A stretch of DNA of 64,000 bases from the NCBI GenBank assembly GCA_965221585.1, contig OZ244898.1, forward strand, positions 2,232,001 through 2,296,000. Direction: 5' to 3'. Made by a program: the position numbers and the translations under genes. The notes beneath the pieces are model-generated. The model was not told the DNA's origin and did not search any database. It saw nothing but the letters and a program-made list of their open reading frames with translations. The stretch's first letter is position 1; each line of letters opens with the position of its first letter. Positions 19,463-28,032 of this stretch are shown one piece after another. The DNA is from VXYK01 sp965221585 (lineage in GTDB: Bacteria > Actinomycetota > Acidimicrobiia > Acidimicrobiales > Aldehydirespiratoraceae).

Positions 19463-20016
19463 GGCGAGCGCTCCGCATTCGAATCGGTGGTTGGGCCAGA
19501 GGAAGTGGAATCAGCCGACGGGTCGACCGCTTGCGCGGCTCCGGCTGCGCCCGGCGAAAGCAACGCCGCGCCCGGCTTCAAACCGGGGAACGCCAAAGAC
19601 GCCGCAACATGGCGGGTCTCCCAAGCCAGCAGACCGATATGGGTCACCAGCAGGCTGATAGCGAACGGTGCGATCTCGAACCACTCGCTGCCGCGGATCG
19701 GCAGCACCGCCGCGGTGATGATCCCCAAGCGGGCGACGAAACCGAACATCACCGCGCCGAACATCACGGCCGGGCTGATCTTGGCGGACCAGGTGATGAT
19801 CGCGGCACCGACCAGAAAGTTGAAGGCCACGATGGCCAGGCCGTATCCAGACGACCAGAGCCCCGTCCAACCCCAGAAAATTGCCCCGACCGCCAGCATC
19901 GCCGGCGCAACCAACAAGGTGCGCAAAGCCAGGTCACGGGCTATCTCGCGCTCAGGGGCACTGGCAGAGACCTCCGCGGGAAACGGAGCCATGCGATCTG
20001 TCGTCTTGGCGCTCAT
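19459..20016 (-). CDS. Membrane protein at the atpI position, ATP synthase accessory subunit
   Basis: 185 aa with four predicted membrane helices (~30-125). It occupies the place of atpI, ahead of atpB, overlapping both neighbours by ATGA junctions. The sequence is poorly conserved, so atpI-type function (Fo assembly or Mg uptake) rests mostly on position. The C-terminal ~45 residues are low-complexity. A copy of the 30-bp dispersed repeat (19533-19562) lies inside this tail and encodes about SPGAAGAAQ. Confidence 0.7.
   Translation of the reverse strand: MSAKTTDRMAPFPAEVSASAPEREIARDLALRTLLVAPAMLAVGAIFWGWTGLWSSGYGLAIVAFNFLVGAAIITWSAKISPAVMFGAVMFGFVARLGIITAAVLPIRGSEWFEIAPFAISLLVTHIGLLAWETRHVAASLAFPGLKPGAALLSPGAAGAAQAVDPSADSTSSGPTTDSNAERSP
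19533..19562 (-). repeat. Third copy of the dispersed GC-rich repeat, inside the atpI-like gene
   Basis: The complement of 19533-19562 matches 12427-12456 at 29 of 30 positions; the single change is a T for G at the fifth base. It lies in frame in the C-terminal tail of the atpI-like gene. Confidence 0.85.
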
Positions 20017-20276
20017 GTGTGACCCTGCCCATAGCCGGCGCGGCGCTGTTGCAGTGCTTCGTCGAGCGACCGGCCGTAGCTCACATACAGTTTGTGGGTC
20101 TCATAGGCGAGCACCACTGCGGCGAGAACCAACGTGAAGACCGGAAACAGTCCGAGACGGGTATCGATGAACCAGCCCAACAGGCCGAACAGCGCAGGAG
20201 TGACGATCATTTCGAAGGCTGCCGCGAAGGCATCGCCCGCGCCCTTGCGCATCTCGCGTTGCTCCCGTTCGTCCAC
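20013..20276 (-). CDS. atpZ: AtpZ/AtpI-family small membrane protein
   Basis: 87 aa, two membrane helices (PALFGLLGWFIDT and VFTLVLAAVVLAYET), matching the ATPase gene 1 (AtpZ) family that precedes atp operons. GTG 20276 is chosen because AAAGAGG lies 6 bases before it; the longer frame to 20327 runs back through the likely promoter. First gene of the atp operon, about 45 bases after the predicted transcription start. Confidence 0.8.
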   Translation of the reverse strand: MDEREQREMRKGAGDAFAAAFEMIVTPALFGLLGWFIDTRLGLFPVFTLVLAAVVLAYETHKLYVSYGRSLDEALQQRRAGYGQGHT

Positions 20277-20327
20277 GGTAAACCTCTTTGAGTTGGGCCG
20301 ACGGCGCCCGCTCGTGAATTGATGCAC

Positions 20328-20356
20328 AATCTATTGGCAAGCGTCGAAGGTGCCAA
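20328..20356 (-). promoter_or_regulatory. Predicted promoter of the ATP synthase operon
   Basis: On the minus strand, TTGGCA (20356-20351), a 17-base spacer and TAGATT (20333-20328). The -35 begins 3 bases after the rpmE stop codon. This is the clearest housekeeping-type promoter in the window. Confidence 0.6.
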
Positions 20357-20358
20357 CC

Positions 20359-20619
20359 TCAGGAGTCGAGCTTCTTGCGTCTTCCGTAACGCTTTTCGAA
20401 GCGCTCAACCCGGCCGGCTGTGTCGACGATCTTCATCTGGCCGGTATAGAACGGATGGCTCTCGCTGGAGATCTCGACCTTGGCTAGCGGATATTCGTTG
20501 CCGTCCTCCCAGACGATCGACTCTTTGGTCTCGATCGTGGACCGCGTGAGGAACGACGTACCTGCCGAAGTGTCCTGGAACACTACGGTGCGGTACTCGG
20601 GATGGGTATCAGATTTCAT
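20359..20619 (-). CDS. rpmE2: Ribosomal protein bL31, type B
   Basis: 86-aa ribosomal protein of the type B (zinc-free) form: it starts MKSDTHPEYRTVVFQDTSAG and lacks the CxxC pairs of type A. SHPFYTGQMKIVDTAGRVE is typical. The gene overlaps rho by 4 bases. Actinobacteria often carry a type A copy at this place next to rho. Confidence 0.93.
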   Translation of the reverse strand: MKSDTHPEYRTVVFQDTSAGTSFLTRSTIETKESIVWEDGNEYPLAKVEISSESHPFYTGQMKIVDTAGRVERFEKRYGRRKKLDS

Positions 20620-22112
20620 AGCGCCCTGATCCTATCCAGCAACTCCAGCACATCATCGCCGGGGGCTGCCTCGGAAGCCGAAGCGACAGCCATCAGACGT
20701 CGCCTCAACTCGCGAGACTCCTCAAGTTCATCCGGCGACATCAGGATCTCTTCGTTGTGAGTCCCCGACGCGACGATGTCGACAGCCGGATAGATCCGGC
20801 GGACAGCCAACTCCCGCGAGAGCCGCAACTCCAGATTCGCGGTGTTTGCCAACTCCTCATAGATCAACTCGTCGACCGCACTCCCGCTGTCGACGACGAT
20901 CGTGCCGATGATCGTCAAAGAACCGCCGCCCTCGATGTTGCGGGCGGCACCGAGGAATCGCTTGCATGCGTGGACCACCGACCTGTCGATGCCACCCGAG
21001 TTGGAACGGCCGCCATGGGAGGCTTCAAGAATGTAGGCGCGAGCCAGGCGGGTGATTCCGTCAACGACCAGGCACACGTCCTTGCCGTCCTCGACCATGC
21101 GTTTGGCCCGCTCGATCGTCATCTCCGCGATCGTGATCTGTTCATCGGAGGGCTGATCGAACGGGGAGCCGATCACCTCACCGTTCTGGGTCCAGCGGCT
21201 CATGTCCGTAATGTCCTCGGGACGCTCGTCAACCAGCAGCACGAGCAGTTCCAGGTCGCTGTGGTTGACCTCGAGGGAGCGGACAAGAGCCTTGAGCACC
21301 GTTGTCTTGCCTGCCCTGGGCGGCGACGCGACCAACGCCCTCTGACCCTTCCCCAGCGGGGTCAACAGATCGACTACCCGGGCCGTGGCGTCCTGGGGTT
21401 CCTGGGAACCCGCCAGCACCAAGCGCTCGTCCGGAAAGACCGGTACCTGCTCGTCGAAGGCCACGCGTTCGGTGGCGGCTTCGGGATCACCGCCGTTGAC
21501 CGTCAGCAGATCTACCATTGCAGGGTTCTTCTCGTTGCGTCCCGCGGGGCGCGACGTGCCGCTGAGATGGACGCCCTTGTCCAGGTTGTACTGCCGTACC
21601 ATCTTCACCGGGACATACGCGTCGTCCTTGGACGGGAGCGCCCCGTCGACCCTCAGGAACCCGTAACCCTCGGGACGCAGCTCCAGATAGCCCGCAACCG
21701 GCACCACGTCGCCGTTCCACGCTTCATTGGTGTCCTTGTTGTTCTCCCGCTCGCGACCCCGGCGACGTCGGCGCCTGTTTGTCGGTTCGGCCTCCGGCGC
21801 TTGCGAACCGGGTTCACCGTTGTCGGCAGACTGTGGTCCGGGCTCACTCGTGCTGGGAGCCTCCTGCTCGTCGACGGTCCCTTCGGGTTCTGGATCGGAT
21901 TCGGCGTGCTCCGCTGTCGGTTGGGCTTCCTCCGCAGGCGGGGCGCCAACGGTGCTGCCGTCTCCCCCGTTTACAAGGTCGAGTATCAAGTCGATGATCT
22001 CGCCCTTGCGTGCACGGGTCGGTGGTTTCTTGCCTAACGTGCTGGCGATTTCGGTGAGTTCTTCGCGGTCTTTGCGTTGAAGGGTCGACCGGCGCATCTC
22101 CGCGGTTTCCAC
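20616..22112 (-). CDS. rho: Transcription termination factor Rho
   Basis: RNA-dependent ATPase that terminates transcription. 498 aa. The N-terminal Rho-N domain (~1-45: LTEIASTLGKKPPTRARKGE) is followed by a ~90-residue insertion that is acidic, then Arg-rich (RRRRRRGRERE), as common in actinobacteria. Next come the RNA-binding fold (YLELRPEGYGFLRVDG) and the ATPase core with P-loop SPPRAGKTTVLKAL and VDERPEDITDM. GTG 22112 has GAGGAG 8 bases upstream. The 158-base leader contains an inverted repeat (22168-22184). Confidence 0.97.
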   Translation of the reverse strand: METAEMRRSTLQRKDREELTEIASTLGKKPPTRARKGEIIDLILDLVNGGDGSTVGAPPAEEAQPTAEHAESDPEPEGTVDEQEAPSTSEPGPQSADNGEPGSQAPEAEPTNRRRRRRGRERENNKDTNEAWNGDVVPVAGYLELRPEGYGFLRVDGALPSKDDAYVPVKMVRQYNLDKGVHLSGTSRPAGRNEKNPAMVDLLTVNGGDPEAATERVAFDEQVPVFPDERLVLAGSQEPQDATARVVDLLTPLGKGQRALVASPPRAGKTTVLKALVRSLEVNHSDLELLVLLVDERPEDITDMSRWTQNGEVIGSPFDQPSDEQITIAEMTIERAKRMVEDGKDVCLVVDGITRLARAYILEASHGGRSNSGGIDRSVVHACKRFLGAARNIEGGGSLTIIGTIVVDSGSAVDELIYEELANTANLELRLSRELAVRRIYPAVDIVASGTHNEEILMSPDELEESRELRRRLMAVASASEAAPGDDVLELLDRIRAL

Positions 22113-22167
22113 GGATTCGTCTCCTCATGATCGTGAGTGGTGCTGCATCCGGCAAGTGACAACCAAG

Positions 22168-22184
22168 GTCGTACGAGATACGAC
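22168..22184. promoter_or_regulatory. Inverted repeat in the rho leader
   Basis: GTCGTA-CGAGA-TACGAC, a perfect 6-bp inverted repeat with a 5-base gap, 56 bases upstream of rho. It could be an operator or an RNA hairpin; nothing decides. Confidence 0.4.
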
Positions 22185-22271
22185 TCGTCGTCGGCAACCG
22201 AACAGCGCTCAACAGGTTAGGGGCGCAGAACCGGAGCCGCAACCGACCCCCGAGCGATCACTCGGAGGCGG

Positions 22272-23078
22272 CTATCCGACCTCGACGCAACCCGAAGTGT
22301 CGACCCCGAGCGCCACCCAGTCGCCCGCGGGTTCGGGGCGCATCTCCTCGCCGCCCGACTCGATGAGCGCTCCGACGCTGGGACCGGACCCGCTGAGCCA
22401 CGCCGCATGCCCGGCAGCCCGGAGCTGACTCACCACCTCCGCCGAGTCGGGAAGAGTGCTCAACCGTGCCGTCTCATGTATCTGATCTCCGTTGGCGCCG
22501 GCGATGAGGTCCCAAGACCCGTTCAACAACCCGGCATAGACGGCCGCGCAGGAAGCAGCGTGGGTGACGACGTCAACCACGTCGAGCGCCTCGGGCAGAA
22601 CCGCCCGGGCCGAGGCTGTGAAGGACACGCCCGCCGGAATCCACATATAGAACTGGCCGGGCTCGAGGCACGGAACGTCAGTGTGGATCCGGCCGCCGAC
22701 CGCAAGGTTCAGTCCGCCGTACGCCGAAGCCGCGGCGTTGTCAGGATGGCCCTCGATCTCATCGGCCACCTCGAATGCCGCTTGTCTCGCCGCATCGTGC
22801 TCGAGACCATCGTTGCGGAAACCCAGATACGCGGCTCCGACGCAGGCGGCCGCACTCGAACCCATCCCCCTGCCGATCGGCAGTTCGCTGCGCGACCACA
22901 ACCTGTCGAAGGAACTCCCGGTGCGTTTCAGCGCTGTCCATACCAGGTCATCCGGGCCAACGGGCTCGAATCCTTCGAGGGCCTCGTCGCTGAGTTCGTA
23001 GTAGCGGTCGATGGCGAGCGCCAACGCGTCGAATCCCGGACCCAGATTGGCCGAAGAACCCGGCACCCGGACGCGCAT
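22272..23078 (-). CDS. thrB: Homoserine kinase
   Basis: Phosphorylates homoserine with ATP in threonine biosynthesis. 268 aa GHMP kinase: VPGSSANLGPGFDALALA at the N-terminus and the ATP loop PIGRGMGSSAAACVGA. Its ATG shares one base with the thrC stop (TGATG), so the genes are translationally coupled. Confidence 0.95.
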   Translation of the reverse strand: MRVRVPGSSANLGPGFDALALAIDRYYELSDEALEGFEPVGPDDLVWTALKRTGSSFDRLWSRSELPIGRGMGSSAAACVGAAYLGFRNDGLEHDAARQAAFEVADEIEGHPDNAAASAYGGLNLAVGGRIHTDVPCLEPGQFYMWIPAGVSFTASARAVLPEALDVVDVVTHAASCAAVYAGLLNGSWDLIAGANGDQIHETARLSTLPDSAEVVSQLRAAGHAAWLSGSGPSVGALIESGGEEMRPEPAGDWVALGVDTSGCVEVG

Positions 23079-24478
23079 CAGCCGAGCCCGTCCACGCGGA
23101 GCCCGTCAACGAAGTCCTCAACGGTCGCAAGGTCGTTGGGAAGCACCGCGTAATCTTCGCGGCGATCAAGGATGTCGGCTAGGTGGGGCGGCAATTCGGG
23201 CCGGATACCCGTCGCCTGCTCGACCGCGTCGGGGAACTTCGCGGGGTGTGCCGTGGCCAGCGTGACGACGTGCTCGCCGGGTCTGCGAAGGCGTTGAGCC
23301 ACCCCGATGCCAACCGCGGTGTGGGGATCGACCAGCAGATCATGGTCGTTGTAGACCTCGCTGATGATGGCGAGAGTCTGCGAGTCGTCGATCCGGTCCC
23401 CTGCGAACTCTGCGGTAAGGCGTTGATGCTGCGCCGGGGTGAGCACAGCACGGCCGTGGTCCCGGAACCCGGCGATCAGTTCCGCGGTGGCTGCACCGTT
23501 GCAGTCGAGCAGTTCGAACAACAGGCGCTCAAGGTTCGAGGAGATCTGTATGTCCATGCTCGGCGACAGCGTCGGCACCACCTCTTCAGCGCGCATCTCT
23601 GCGGTCTCGATGAGGCGGGAGAGGATGTCGTTGCGGTTCGAGGCGATCAGGAAGCGGTCGACGTTCAACCCCATCCGCGCCGCCACATGGCCCGAGAAGA
23701 CGTTGCCGAAGTTGCCGGTGGGGACACAGAACGTGGTCGGGAGCGCGCTGCGGCCCAGCTGCTGGACCGCCCACACGTAGTAGACGATCTGCACCATCAC
23801 CCGTGCCCAGTTGATCGAATTGACCGCGGCCAGACTGTGGCGCTTGCGGAAGGGTTCGTCTCGAAACATCGCTTTCACGAGGTCCTGGCAATCGTCGAAC
23901 GTTCCCTGAACCGCGACCGCATGCACGTTGTCGTCTTTCAGGGTGGTCATCTGGCGGCGTTGGACCTCTGTGGTACGGCCTTCGGGGAACAGCACCACGA
24001 TGTCGACATATTCGCTGCCCCGCACCGATTCCATTGCCGCTGAGCCGGTGTCGCCGGAGGTCGCGCCCACGATCGTCACCCGTTGCCGACGGCGCTTGAG
24101 TTCGTGGTCGAACAGTCTGCCCACGACCTGCAGGGCTATGTCCTTGAAAGCCAGTGTGGGCCCATGGAACAACTCCATGAGGTGAAGCCCGTCGTCGAGT
24201 TGCACCAGTGGGCAGACATCGGGATGGTCGAACGAGGCGTAGGCGTCCTCCAGAATCGACTGGAGGGCAATACGGTCGAGCGCGTCGCCGACGAACGGCT
24301 GGATCACGTCTGTGGCCAGATCCACATAGGACGACGACATCGAGACCGCGTGTGCAGGCAGCGCCGGCCAGTCTGTAGGTACGAACAGTCCGCCGTCGGG
24401 TGCCAAACCGGTGAGCAGGACGTCGGCGAATCCCAGCTCCGGCGCTCTGCCGCGGGAACTGCCGTAGAGAACCGCCAT
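23078..24478 (-). CDS. thrC: Threonine synthase
   Basis: PLP enzyme that converts O-phosphohomoserine to threonine. 466 aa, the longer E. coli/yeast-type class. FHGPTLAFKDIALQ holds the PLP Lys; VGATSGDTGSAAMESVRG and CVPTGNFGNVFSGHVAARMG are family segments. It lies 2 bases after hom. Confidence 0.96.
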   Translation of the reverse strand: MAVLYGSSRGRAPELGFADVLLTGLAPDGGLFVPTDWPALPAHAVSMSSSYVDLATDVIQPFVGDALDRIALQSILEDAYASFDHPDVCPLVQLDDGLHLMELFHGPTLAFKDIALQVVGRLFDHELKRRRQRVTIVGATSGDTGSAAMESVRGSEYVDIVVLFPEGRTTEVQRRQMTTLKDDNVHAVAVQGTFDDCQDLVKAMFRDEPFRKRHSLAAVNSINWARVMVQIVYYVWAVQQLGRSALPTTFCVPTGNFGNVFSGHVAARMGLNVDRFLIASNRNDILSRLIETAEMRAEEVVPTLSPSMDIQISSNLERLLFELLDCNGAATAELIAGFRDHGRAVLTPAQHQRLTAEFAGDRIDDSQTLAIISEVYNDHDLLVDPHTAVGIGVAQRLRRPGEHVVTLATAHPAKFPDAVEQATGIRPELPPHLADILDRREDYAVLPNDLATVEDFVDGLRVDGLG

Positions 24479-24480
24479 AA

Positions 24481-25782
24481 TCAGCCCTCACCACCGATCA
24501 CCCGGATGGCGGAGTGGACATCGACGACCACATCAAGGTGCCGCAGCTCTTCCATCGTGGCTCTCACGGCTGCTTCAACCGAGTCATGGGTGATGAATAT
24601 GAGTCGGGCACGATCACCGAGGCCCTGCTGTTCCATCGACTGGATCGATACGCCGTGGCGACCGAACACATCAGCCACCTGGGCCAGCACTCCCGGCCGG
24701 TCGGTGACGGCAAGGCTCATGTAGAACGCCGATTTCAGGGCGTCCAGCGGCCGGATCCGGGCGGGTGCGAGCGCGCCGATACGGCCTGGTGTGCCGTGCA
24801 CCATGTTGGTGGCCGCGTCGACCACATCACCGAGGACCGCGCTGGCTGTAGGTCGACCACCCGCGCCTCGTCCATAGAACATCAGATCACCTACCGCTTC
24901 GCCCTCGATGAACACGGCGTTGAAGCTGTCGCGCACTGCGGCGAGAGGGTGCGACTTGACTACCAGCGCGGGGTGAACGGCGATTGATATCTCCGGGTCG
25001 CTGGTGGTGTTGTCCCCGAACGCCTCGATGACGGCCACGGCCTTGACGGCGAATCCCATCCGGTCAGCTACGGAGATGTCCTCGACGGTGATGTTCGAGA
25101 TCCCCTCGTGGACCACGTCGCTCGACTGCACCACCGAGCCGAAGACGATCGAGGCGATGATCGCGGCCTTGGCGCCGGCGTCGTATCCCTCCACGTCAGC
25201 GGTCGGATCGGCCTCTGCATAGCCGAGTTCCTGCGCCTCGCCCAAAGCGGTCCGATAGTCGATTCCAGCTTCGGTCATCCTGGTCAGGATGTAGTTGGTG
25301 GTGCCGTTGATTATCCCCATCACCCGCCGCACGGGCTCACCGGCGAGCGACTCCCGTAGCGGCCGCATGAGCGGGATCCCGCCGGCCACCGCGGCTTCGA
25401 AGAGGAAATCGACACCGGCGGCGTCGGCCGCTGCGAACAGTTCGGCTCCGTGGGAGGCGAGCAGCGCCTTGTTGCCGGTGACCACCGGTTTGCGAAGTTC
25501 AACGGCGCGGCGCAGCAGTTCCAGTGGCTCGTCGATCCCACCGATCAACTCGACGATGATGTCGACATCGGGATCTTCGACCACGGAACGAGCGTCGTCG
25601 GTGAACACGTCTGCGCGCAGATCGAGTCCGCGGTCCTTGCTGAGTGAGCGGACCGCTGCACGTGTCACCCGAAGCTCCACACCCGTGCGCGCCGAGATGG
25701 TGGTCCGTCGCTGTTCCAACAACGACACGAACGCACTGCCGACGTTGCCGCATCCGAGTAGGCCGATCGATACCTGCTTCAC
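24481..25782 (-). CDS. hom: Homoserine dehydrogenase
   Basis: Reduces aspartate semialdehyde to homoserine. 433 aa: NAD(P)-binding GLLGCGNVGSAFVSL, then INGTTNYILTRM and ADVEGYDAGAKAAIIAS of the catalytic domain. The C-terminal ACT domain (MSLAVTDRPGVLAQVADVF) suggests feedback inhibition by threonine. GTG 25782 has TACGCT 8 bases upstream and no ribosome site, so it may be leaderless. Head of the hom-thrC-thrB run. Confidence 0.96.
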   Translation of the reverse strand: MKQVSIGLLGCGNVGSAFVSLLEQRRTTISARTGVELRVTRAAVRSLSKDRGLDLRADVFTDDARSVVEDPDVDIIVELIGGIDEPLELLRRAVELRKPVVTGNKALLASHGAELFAAADAAGVDFLFEAAVAGGIPLMRPLRESLAGEPVRRVMGIINGTTNYILTRMTEAGIDYRTALGEAQELGYAEADPTADVEGYDAGAKAAIIASIVFGSVVQSSDVVHEGISNITVEDISVADRMGFAVKAVAVIEAFGDNTTSDPEISIAVHPALVVKSHPLAAVRDSFNAVFIEGEAVGDLMFYGRGAGGRPTASAVLGDVVDAATNMVHGTPGRIGALAPARIRPLDALKSAFYMSLAVTDRPGVLAQVADVFGRHGVSIQSMEQQGLGDRARLIFITHDSVEAAVRATMEELRHLDVVVDVHSAIRVIGGEG

Positions 25783-25790
25783 GGGCGACG

Positions 25791-25796
25791 AGCGTA
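25791..25796 (-). promoter_or_regulatory. Putative -10 element for hom (leaderless)
   Basis: TACGCT on the minus strand, 8 bases before GTG 25782. Confidence 0.4.
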
Positions 25797-25896
25797 GCTG
25801 ACGCCCGGAGGCCTAAAGCGGTGATTTGCCTGTGAGCGATCGCCACACGGTCAACTTCGTAATGCGATTGACTATATTTGTTGTTATTCTGTGATT

Positions 25897-25902
25897 TATA
25901 AT
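25897..25902 (+). promoter_or_regulatory. Perfect TATAAT hexamer in an AT-rich patch
   Basis: TATAAT within an AT-rich stretch (about 25859-25905) that stands out from the surrounding GC-rich DNA. Its last two bases overlap the first ATG of the kinase-like frame at 25901, so that ATG may not be in the mRNA. TTGACT at 25868-25873 is 23 bases upstream, too far for a standard -35. Confidence 0.45.
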
Positions 25903-26776
25903 GTTATCGAACCACCGGAAAGTGTCTCCCGCGGACCGGGCCGCGCATGAACGCACGGTCTTGCGCCTGGTGCAGGGTTCCGGTGTGGTTCCAACGCCGC
26001 ACCCACCGGCTCAAGCCGCCGACCCCATCGACCCCGTCGACCCGACGGTCGTGGAGACGGTCGCCTGCGAGGGCAGCCTCGCTGATGTGTTGGCGGAGCG
26101 GGGTCGGCTCAGCGAATCGGAGTGTCGCGAGATCGGTTCTCGGATCGCTACGGCGTTGGCGGGAATCCACGAGCGCGGCATGGTTCACGGCGACGTCAAA
26201 CCAGCGAATGTCCTGATGGCGCCCGAAGGAGACGTTTGGATCGCCGACTTCGACGCAGCAGGGCCGGTGTCGAGCCCGCGCACGAGGGGTACTCCGCAGC
26301 GCCTGCGGAACCCCTCCTCGCTCGAGTTCAGCGACGACATTGTCGGTGTTGCGCTGCTTGTGGCCGAGTGTGCGACGGGTGTTGTCATCGATCCGACCGT
26401 CGAGTGGTCGGCACCGGAACTGGCCCAACTCGGTTGCAGCCGGGAACTTGCCGGTGACCTTGCCGAGGTCCTCGCCGATCCGACTGACCTGTGGCGCGCG
26501 GCTGCACTGCTCGGGCGTCCCGATGGCCGGTTGCCGAGCGCCGCTGAGACCCACACGGGCAGCGACCCGACGCCCACCATCGACTTCGAACCGACGGTCA
26601 TCGCCGGTCTCGACCCGTTGCCGAGCACCGCAGAGGTGTTGAATCAGCCCCTGGGTCCAGCGAGTTGGCAGGACTCGGTCCAACAAGCACTACGAGGCTG
26701 GATGCTGCGACTCCGCAACAAGCGGTCCAATCTGACAGCCCTCTTGAGTCGACGCAGGCGATCTTCAGAGGTCTAG
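25901..26776 (+). CDS. Protein kinase-like protein lacking the N-lobe ATP loop
   Basis: 291 aa resembling the C-lobe of a bacterial Ser/Thr kinase. The catalytic loop GMVHGDVKPANVLM (HGD in place of HRD, Lys and Asn kept) and metal loop IADFDAAG (DFD in place of DFG) are clear. A likely alpha-C region (AAHERTVLRLVQGSG) begins at ~residue 13, so the Gly-rich loop and VAIK Lys are missing. The region after ~190 is Thr/Pro-rich and ends in an Arg-rich helix. The true start may be GTG 25922, since TATAAT overlaps ATG 25901. It could be a pseudokinase, or use an atypical nucleotide site. Confidence 0.6.
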   Translation: MLSNHRKVSPADRAAHERTVLRLVQGSGVVPTPHPPAQAADPIDPVDPTVVETVACEGSLADVLAERGRLSESECREIGSRIATALAGIHERGMVHGDVKPANVLMAPEGDVWIADFDAAGPVSSPRTRGTPQRLRNPSSLEFSDDIVGVALLVAECATGVVIDPTVEWSAPELAQLGCSRELAGDLAEVLADPTDLWRAAALLGRPDGRLPSAAETHTGSDPTPTIDFEPTVIAGLDPLPSTAEVLNQPLGPASWQDSVQQALRGWMLRLRNKRSNLTALLSRRRRSSEV

Positions 26777-28030
26777 GCGGGTGAGGTCGTCGTAGGTTTC
26801 GCGGCGCACGACCAGGCGGGCGGTTCCGTCCGCGGCGAAGACCACCGGGGGGCGCAAGACCTTGTTGTAGTTCGAGCCCATCGAATGGCCGTACGCACCG
26901 GTCACCGCCGTTGCCAGAATGTCGCCCACCGCCAGATCGTCGGGGACTTGGGCGTCGCGAACCAACAGATCGCCGGACTCGCAGTGCTTGCCAACCACCG
27001 TCACGGTCAACGGCCTCTCAGCTTCGACGGCGCGGGGCAGAAAAGCCTCATAGCCGGAGCCGTAGAGGACCGGTCGAGGGTTGTCGCTCATCCCGCCATC
27101 GACCGAGACATAGGTACGCACACCGTCGATTCGCTTGATCGTGCCGACCGTGTAGAGCGTGACCGCCGCGGCCGCCACAATCGACCGGCCCGGTTCGGCC
27201 AACACCTTCGCCGTCACACCTAAATCGGCACAGGTCTCGATCACGGCCTCGCCCCACTCGGTGATCGTGGGCGCTGATTCGTCGGTCACATAGGCGACAC
27301 CGAGTCCCCCACCGACGCTCATCTCTGGCAGGTCGTAACCGGCAGCCGCTTCAGCGATGACCGCGACCGTTCGCGCCAGCGAAGAGACAGCGAACACCTG
27401 ACTGCCGATATGGGCGTGAACACCGACCAACTCCACCGACGACGAGGCGCGGGCCCGTTCGATGGCTAGATCCGCGGCACCGCTGGACACGGTGAAGCCG
27501 AACTTGGTGTCGTCGTGGCCGGTCGCCACGAACTCATGGGTCTCCGCCTTGATGCCGGGAGTCAAACGCAGCAGCACCTTGGGGCAGAAACCATGGGACG
27601 CGTGAAGCACGTCGAGGCGGTCGAGCTCGTCGAACGAATCAACCACAATCCGGCCCACGCCCGCTTCAAGCGCCGCGGTCAGCTCCGACATGGACTTGTT
27701 GTTGCCGTGCATCACCAGCCGGTCCGCAGGCACACCCGCCGCCAACGCCACATAGAGTTCACCACCAGTCGCCACATCGAGATGCATCCCCTCGGAGTGG
27801 GCCAGCCGGGCCATCTCCGTGCACAGAAAGGCCTTAGTGGCATACGCCACGCCGTCGCCGAACACCGCCACCGCCTCACGGCAGCGGTCACGCAACTGCG
27901 CCTCGTCGTAGACGAACAAGGGAGTGCCGAATTCGGCGGCCAGATCGAGCAGGCCACAGCCGCCGATCTGCAGTTGCCCGTCGACCAGCTCAGCCGAGTC
28001 GGGCAGCAAGCGAAAGGGAAACGGCGACAT
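26765..28030 (-). CDS. lysA: Diaminopimelate decarboxylase
   Basis: Last step of lysine biosynthesis. 421 aa, alanine-racemase fold. YATKAFLCTEMARL holds the PLP Lys; HAHIGSQVF, MSVGGGLGVAY, EPGRSIVA and HCESGDLLVRD are family motifs. ATG 28030 lies 2 bases after the argS stop, the common actinobacterial argS-lysA pair, which here is detached from hom-thrC-thrB by the kinase-like gene. The last 12 bases overlap the kinase-like gene on the other strand. Confidence 0.96.
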   Translation of the reverse strand: MSPFPFRLLPDSAELVDGQLQIGGCGLLDLAAEFGTPLFVYDEAQLRDRCREAVAVFGDGVAYATKAFLCTEMARLAHSEGMHLDVATGGELYVALAAGVPADRLVMHGNNKSMSELTAALEAGVGRIVVDSFDELDRLDVLHASHGFCPKVLLRLTPGIKAETHEFVATGHDDTKFGFTVSSGAADLAIERARASSSVELVGVHAHIGSQVFAVSSLARTVAVIAEAAAGYDLPEMSVGGGLGVAYVTDESAPTITEWGEAVIETCADLGVTAKVLAEPGRSIVAAAAVTLYTVGTIKRIDGVRTYVSVDGGMSDNPRPVLYGSGYEAFLPRAVEAERPLTVTVVGKHCESGDLLVRDAQVPDDLAVGDILATAVTGAYGHSMGSNYNKVLRPPVVFAADGTARLVVRRETYDDLTRLDL

Positions 28031-28032
28031 GG

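Noticed and set aside
25868..25902. Standard -35/-10 promoter (TTGACT with TATAAT)
   Set aside because: The spacer is 23 bases, too long for a normal sigma-70-type promoter; only the -10 is kept.
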